A DNA stretch of 64,000 bases, from the NCBI GenBank assembly GCA_033296885.1, contig MU863967.1, positions 62,001 through 126,000 of the forward strand, given 5' to 3'. Position 1 is the stretch's first letter, and each line of letters starts with the position of its first letter. Both the position numbers and the translations under genes were made by a program. Source of the DNA: Triangularia verruculosa (Eukaryota; Ascomycota; Sordariomycetes; Sordariales; Podosporaceae). This document shows, piece after piece, positions 58,201-64,000 of the stretch. The notes under the pieces were generated by a model that made no database searches, was not told the origin of the DNA, and saw only the letters and a program-made list of their open reading frames with translations.

Positions 58201-59269
58201 TTCATCCGCTTCGATGGGTCGATCGCCACAGCTACCAACCCGACGACACACCCCGGTAATAACACCTGTTTCAGGCGGTGGCCTTCGCTCCCCTCGTCGA
58301 TCTCTGTACATGACCGCATCACGCCCGCGTTCCATCGTTCAACCGCGCGACATGGCCCGCACAGCTCCTATTCGGTCAGGTCTCACCCTCGACATCCCAG
58401 TCCGAAGACCAGCAACTCAGCACCAACATCAGCAAAATGCGCATAATCTTCATCACCACAGGCGAAGAAGCTCCTCCGACATCAACGCGACAGCAACAGC
58501 CGACGATGAAGAGGACACATTTAGCGGTGTTCCATCCAGTTTCGCCACCCAGATGGCCATGGCCACAGCGATGCTGTCAAAGAGTGCCCAAGGGGATAAC
58601 AACCGCATGAGCAGGCTGATGCTGGCAAAGATGAAAACCCTGGAGGAGAGCCTAGGGGATGTTGTGCGAGAAATGAGCCTATTGCGGACCTCAGTTCCCA
58701 ACACGGCACATAACTCCGAGGACGGTGGGATCGGTGGATCAGGACTTGATTTTAGGAAAAAGAAGCCCTTGAAGATGATGGTTGGCCCTTCGGGGTCATC
58801 AGAGCCATCGTCGATGTCAGCGCCGGGGGCAGCAGAGGGGATGATGAGTAGCGGTATTGCCGCAGGGAGGGAAAGGTTGGGATTGAAGAGGAGCAAGATC
58901 GCGGGTAGGACAGCCTCGCCGAGGAGGATACAAATGAGGAAGGGCACGGGTGCGGCAGGGAGTTGGATGAGGAGTCCGGTTTCGAACAAGTCTGGATCTG
59001 GGTCTGCGGTGACGACGATTGCCGCGACGGGGTTGGGGATTGAGAATCAACTGCCTGTGGACAAGGGGAAGCAGAGGGAGGAGAACAGTACGCTTCTGAC
59101 AGCGAGACGGCCGCCGGCACCGCATGTTGAGGAGGATCGGGAGTATGATGATGATGATGATGATGATGGGGATGGCGGGCAGTTGCAGGGGGTGATGAGT
59201 CCGGAGAGTGGGTTTGGGGCTTTTGCGAGGAGGAGGTTGGGACGGGGTGGTGGGACGGGGTCGTTGTGA
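55275..59269 (+). CDS. yvc1: YVC1-type TRP calcium-permeable cation channel
   Basis: Four exons (55275-55614, 55671-56958, 57018-57089, 57142-59269; introns 56, 59 and 52 nt) give 1275 aa. The N-terminus has an acidic patch and a His-Gly repeat (about 67-80), followed by a cytosolic domain (TLTWDQLRSPQVSQFLVKPMQQQ). About six membrane segments follow (ILIGLFLAVLW, FWNIFDLGILLLLIVYYCM, LAAVFVLILVCCSGFFVFF, MALFLIICHFVIVTILITVLTNSF), with the pore loop FQILMGFTPAAWE at about 530-542. YVC1 channels release calcium from the vacuole on stretch or stress. The 700-residue tail after the last membrane segment is Ser/Arg-rich and disordered with acidic runs, much longer than in yeast Yvc1. Small exon 3 (72 nt) encodes part of the last membrane helix. 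Confidence 0.88.
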
Positions 59270-60018
59270 TACCAAAAGGATGGATGGATGGATGGATGGC
59301 TAGTGTGTGTGGTTTTCTATCTAGGATTTGTGAAGAGGGGGCGGTTTTTTTTTTTTCTCCTTTGCAAGCATGGCAAAGTTTTTTGGCTTTATTGGGGGTT
59401 CGGCAGCATTGGGATGGCGTTGTTGTTTTCTGCATGTAATCTTTGCGGTTTTTTCATTCGGGAGTAGGGCTGGATGGTGAGGATGATGGTGGTGGACCCG
59501 TTTGATACGGGGCTATCTTGGATGGATGGGTGGTTTGGGTGTGGGTGAGATTAATTTTGTGTTGCTAATGCTATATGAGTAGGTAGCTGGGTTGATTGGT
59601 TGGGTGGGTTAATTGATGGTTTATTCGTTCGACGTGATTACTTTGTTGGGTTGTTTGATGTGAAAAGACACGCATATACATGTAGCTGATGCCAGTCGGG
59701 CATGTTGGGTTGTAAGATCCAAGGGACACCTTTTCATCGATTCACCAACTCCCTATTTTTGGTTGAGATTGGTCGTCCTACATGATGGGGTAAGAGTATA
59801 ACAGAATCTTCTTTTTGATTTTTGTTTCCCTTGCCCCTTTTCGCTTCTCTCCTATCTGTTTTCTCCCCTTTTTCTTTTCTCCCCTATACGGTAATCGGTT
59901 TCTCTTTGGGGGGGCTAGTTTTGACACTGAGTAATGGTATCTGTGAGCTGGCCTTGGGGGATGCTGATGAAGGTTTGTGTACACTACCGTTTGATGGCTT
60001 TAGAGTACAGAGCAGCCA

Positions 60019-60129
60019 CGTTTTCAAATTACTGGAACCAGAAGCGATCGGAGTTGATATTTTCTATTTTGTGACGAGACGGCGTTTTCAATTTACTAGA
60101 AACACAAGCGTTCGGAGTTGGTTTTTTCT
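60019..60129. repeat. 47-bp direct repeat pair, 64-bp period
   Basis: Copies at 60019-60065 and 60083-60129 match at 40 of 47 positions (shared blocks CGTTTTCAA, TTACT, AAGCG, TCGGAGTTG, TTTTCT). Confidence 0.75.
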
Positions 60130-60321
60130 TTTCTTTTCTTTTTGAAGACGCGCTATTTTGTTGTGTGTGTTTCGGACACCACCTGAGGTTGTCTCATGAA
60201 TCATTACGAGTTAGTTTTCATCTTTTCCGGAACAATGAACATTGGCATTACCGAGAGCGTGCACCGTGTGTCTCGGGAGTCGGACCTTTTGAGCGTGAGG
60301 ATCCTTTCGTTTGTTGAGGTC

Positions 60322-60413
60322 TGAGATTTGAGAGTGGTTGGTGGTGATGTCGGTGAAGAGTTTTGATGTTGACGGGCTTTGAGATTTGAGGGTGGTTGGT
60401 GGTGATGTAGGTG
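60322..60413. repeat. 34-bp direct repeat pair
   Basis: Copies at 60322-60355 and 60380-60413 match at 32 of 34 positions (TGAGATTTGAG, GTGGTTGGTGGTGATGT). Confidence 0.8.
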
Positions 60414-63284
60414 GGCTGGTCATGACGGAGGAATGATTCAGGGGTAAAAAGGGGCAAAGAGATGGAGTGGTCAGGGTTAGGGTCAGTTGTGTGGGTTCTG
60501 CTATTTTTGTCTGTTCAGTCAGGTAGGACTTGTCGCGATGGTAGAAGATGTTATGAACAGGGAGTCTTAACAATAGAGGCTCTAATGTAGATCCTTCGGT
60601 CTTCCCAGGCCGAGGCAATTAAGGAAGATGTCTTTTGTTCTTGTTCGTATCTCGAAGCCCACAGCCTCGTCAGTGCCAACTCCACTGAACACTTTGGTGG
60701 ATATGCTTCTGAAACGAAACATTCGTAATCGTTCGACCATTCAACTCCACGTATCCGTGCTGAGCACATTTTTTTCAATTGGACGTGATTCTTAGAGATG
60801 CGTGACAAGCACGGCGAACGTGGCATGTTGGTGATGAGCACAGCTCATATCACATCAGGAAAAATGCGGCCGCTCGCTCCTTGCAGGAGCCGAGTGCAAG
60901 TTAGTTCAAGCTATTGCAGTTCTAGAACTACTCTTGGATTTCTCGTAGTAATAGCCAAACACTGCTTTCGGAGAGATGCATACCAAGCTTTTGCCGAGAA
61001 GGCATCGGATTGGGGACTGCTGCATATTTATGGGTGAGAGGAGTGGGAGTTGGTGGGAGGCTGAGCCAATACTTTTGGGAAAATCACATTCCGGTGGCGC
61101 TTCCGGTGGCAGCGCAAGCGGGGAGCGGAGCACCACTGCGGGATACCTATGTATGGCGGTAGCATGGCAATAGCGAGCGCGGTCCAGTAGTCACAGAAGA
61201 GGAGGCCAGTTCGGATTTTTTCTCAAGCTGTTCAGCCCTGCCGGGCATCACACCCACCCACAACCCAAATATGCAGGACACTAGGTCTAGGCATGCGGCA
61301 GTCGTCCCATGGTACCACCAGAGGTTGAGGCTTAATCTACGCAGCTGCAGCAGCAATGTCAAGCCGTGATTACGATGGGCTGGCTCGCTATTGATTTTCC
61401 GGGGAGCATCTCGCGTGTTCTGCGGGTTGTTTTGCGAGAGATCTGGATGTAAGCGCAAAGCTATACTCTATATAGAAGCTGCCGAACTGCCGATGAGCAG
61501 ATATTGACGGCTTCTGGTGTTTCCCCCAAGGTGACAGCGAACCTGCAGCTTGTTTAGCCAACAATTAACAGCTGCGTTGAAGATGAGTCTTCGTGTTCAG
61601 GAACGGGATTCGCTTGGCTAAAGCTTGAGAAAAAAAGTTATGATGATGTGCCGAAGAGATGAGGCCACGGCCTTCAGGATCCGAGTCTGTAACACGTGGA
61701 GTAGCCTTGACACTGGGTTAGGCCCGAAGCTGCTCCATAAGAGGTCGGGAAAGCCGGTCTCCTGCTGGATGAAAGTGAGAAAGGAAGAATACGAACTGAA
61801 TGTACGCACAAGGTGTGGAAGGCATCCAATGGCATCATTGTGCTCTCGATATGCCGCACTCCAGGTCAAGACGAGCCAAGGAGCGCTAGGGAAGGGCTTG
61901 CAGGCATCCCCACCAAGTCTGCCCTAGCTGGAATGCGTGGCGTTGCGACCCAAGCCCAAGCTCCGCAACTGCTTCCCCCTGAAGACAGACACTGACCGCC
62001 TGTTGAACGAGGCTCGACATCTCTGAATGGAGGTTTCGATGTCATTTCCGGTGTTGCAGGTACGGGCTGCAAGCATCGCATCTGGGGTCAGACATGGCAG
62101 GTCTGATGGAGCGTAAGACGGCACGGATAGAGATAGGTGGTGGGAAGACGTTGGATGCCCGTGGATTGTTGCTGATGGAAAAAGACCCGAATTCAGGCGC
62201 CCTCCCCACCTCCCCGTTGGTGACCTCGACCCTGGATTTGCAAATCATGCCCCGCTATGGATCAGCGCTCTCGGCGCCTGTGCGCGTCAAGAGAGTGACG
62301 CGCGAGACAGCGGACGCACACGGCCGGATCTTGTTCATCCAGATTGCAGATTGCGTCGTCGTCGTCAGCAAGACTAATTAGATCACCACTTCTGTCCGAA
62401 CCCAGGACCAGGGCTCAGAGTGTGAAGCTGTGGCTGCGCCAACGCCCAGACATCTCGGTACTGCGGTAGACGAGAACAGGGTTCCCCACTGCCGGATTGC
62501 AGCGCGAGGTTTTTCCATTGTTTTGTTTATACAGTAGCGATCGCGTGCCTGTCGTCTTGTAGACAGCGCTTGTCAGGCCATCTGCTTTCCTTCTTTCCGA
62601 CGCAGCTGCATACAGAGCGGAGCCATCGGACACATCGGCCCCAGCATCGGTCGTGCAGCAGGTCTTGCGCCCGCCGACTCGACGCCAATCGACGGGTTCA
62701 ACACCGCAAATCCATCTGATCAAGGCCCCCCCTTTCAGAGACCCCGGTCCCAGCGCCAGTGACTTGGCATCCACACAACCCCTTCCACCCGCCATATCAC
62801 CCATACCCTCCCACGCATCCCCACCTGAAAACGAGCTGTCTTGTTATTTATTCCCCTTCCCTCGCCCCCCTCACCCCCATATATACCTGTTTGTCTGTCT
62901 GTCCGACGTCCAGCTCGCCTTTCACCCAGAGAAAAAACAACTTGGTCTCGTTTTGTTTCGCTTCGGCCCGCTCCTTACGTGCTACTCGAAACCTCGTGTT
63001 GACGGCCACACAACCCCCCGTCACGATCCTCTTGCGTAAATCGTACATTGCATCCAAGGTTTCGCTTTTTGACGATCCTGTCTGGGAAGAAGAAAAAGTG
63101 TCAAGCCACGCTGGTTGAGACGAAATATGAGCAGCTTGCCAGCCTGCTCTAATAAGCTGTTGTCGTTGCCCGTAGGAAGCACCGGCAGCCAACAACTTCG
63201 GTTCTTGGGACCGTGAATCACCGTTCGCAAAACACTACCACCACGACCACACAATCCGCCATAACCACCACATATTCCGAGGCG

Positions 63285-64000
63285 ATGGCTACCTACTCTC
63301 CCGAATACTCGGACGACGAGTATGATTTCGACGAGGAGTACTTTGCGCAAACCTACAAGCCGCTATCTAACCTCCCAACGCCCCCACCATCGTCACGCGA
63401 CTCGTTGGTTTCTCAGAGTCCTAGGTCTCTTCTGGAAGATGGAGGGCTCCTCGATTCTGCGCTTTTGGGTAGGCGGACGTCCCGCTGTTTGCTTCTGTTT
63501 CGCAATTGGTTGCTAACGCCCCGTTTCATAGGCCCCGCTGTTCACTTGGTAAACCTTGTGCCTCCAACGGCTTCTTTGGCTGTGCCCTCAGTCGCCCTCG
63601 TTCACGAGATTTTAGTTCGATCCGATCTGCCAATGGACACCATTGGTCTCGCGGTTTGCATTTTGGACTCGCTCAGCTCCAAGTTCTCACTCAGTTGGCG
63701 ACTGCGCTGCCCGCTGGCGCAAAGGGAAACCTTCTCTGAGCTTCCGTCCAAGCGCCACACTCTACCGGTCAGTCCGGTGGGCATGGCTCAACTACACATT
63801 GACTGCGTCGGTCCCGAGCTTATCGTTCTGGCCGCGTTGGTCATTGCCGTCAAGTTTCTGGAGGACTGCCAGGAGCCTACGCAATACTACGCATCAGCAT
63901 GGGGGAAGAACCAGTGGACATGCGACCAGATTAATGTTACTGAAAGGTGCATTATGGAAAACCTGGGATACCGCATTCTTCCACTGTGGGACCCCGTCCT
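63285..64000 (+). CDS. cyclin-like protein, 5' part (runs off the window)
   Basis: Exon 1 63285-63468 (MATYSPEYSDDEYDFDEEYF.., LPTPPPSSRDSLVSQSPRSLL), a 63-nt intron (GTAGGC donor, TGCTAAC branch site, TTTCATAG acceptor), then exon 2 from 63532 open to the edge. Exon 2 reads HEILVRSDLPMDTIGLAVCILDSLSSKFSLSWR, then GPELIVLAALVIAVKFLEDC, QYYASAWGKNQWTCDQINVTERCIMENLGYRILPLW. The pattern of a helix with IVLAALVIAVKFLED followed by W.CDQIN..ER.IMENLGYRI fits the N-terminal cyclin box of fungal CDK cyclins. It would activate a cyclin-dependent kinase; which one cannot be told. The frame has no stop in the window. Confidence 0.75.
   Translation, partial: MATYSPEYSDDEYDFDEEYFAQTYKPLSNLPTPPPSSRDSLVSQSPRSLLEDGGLLDSALLGRRTSRCLLLFRNWLLTPRFIGPAVHLVNLVPPTASLAVPSVALVHEILVRSDLPMDTIGLAVCILDSLSSKFSLSWRLRCPLAQRETFSELPSKRHTLPVSPVGMAQLHIDCVGPELIVLAALVIAVKFLEDCQEPTQYYASAWGKNQWTCDQINVTERCIMENLGYRILPLWDPV

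Larger units (their letters stand above)
59270..63284. other. 4-kb intergenic, no supported gene
   Basis: Starts with a GGAT tetranucleotide run just after the yvc1 stop (59278-59299). Contains two separate direct-repeat pairs (60019-60129 and 60322-60413). The last kilobase is C/T-rich and is probably the promoter and 5' leader of the cyclin-like gene. ORFs such as 62094-62381 and 62653-63039 lack motifs. Confidence 0.45.

Overview
The window looks like nuclear DNA of a filamentous ascomycete, probably a Sordariomycete (inference). The signs are genes with short introns (about 40-110 nt, GTAAGT/GTATGT-type donors, CTAAC-like branch sites), a fused CPSase-ATCase with a dead DHOase-like middle, a DCL-1-type Dicer, an FlbA-type RGS protein, a Zn2Cys6 regulator and a DUF7053 protein. 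All gene models were spliced by eye from frame continuity and splice signals; none was checked against RNA or a database.

Layout. 1-8 kb: 3' end of a small crystallin-like gene at the left edge, two tandem genes (600-1414 and 2591-3399, minus) for small six-cysteine secreted proteins, then a 94-aa hypothetical gene convergent with a Zn2Cys6 transcription factor. 8-19 kb: a 101-aa hydrophilic protein, a DUF7053 protein, ORC4 carrying a PHD finger and AT-hooks, a small GPI-anchored-type protein, and an flbA/SST2-like RGS regulator. 19-26.5 kb: a 7.4-kb gene-poor stretch rich in homopolymers. 26.5-30.3 kb: an Arg/His-rich protein with a C-terminal hydrophobic tail and two more members of the six-cysteine secreted family (27795-28466 plus, 29507-30292 minus). 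30.9-45 kb: dcl-1, pyridoxamine-phosphate oxidase and TAP42 (the last two divergent), an uncharacterised 841-aa protein, a 78-aa conserved-looking small protein, and an exact 18 x 21-bp tandem array. 45.6-52.6 kb: the large pyrimidine gene (pyr-3/URA2 type). 53.4-53.5 kb: a degenerate tRNA-like gene. 55.3-59.3 kb: a YVC1-type TRP cation channel. The right edge opens a cyclin-like gene that runs off the window.

Most genes are conserved housekeeping or regulatory genes (replication, RNA silencing, TOR/PP2A signalling, vitamin B6, pyrimidine synthesis, G-protein signalling, calcium). The accessory component is the four-member secreted protein family. All four members share a core around CGRVSC and end in a terminal cysteine, and the tandem pair also shares promoter elements at matching distances. 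The most unusual non-coding feature is the indel-free 21-bp array at 44576-44953.
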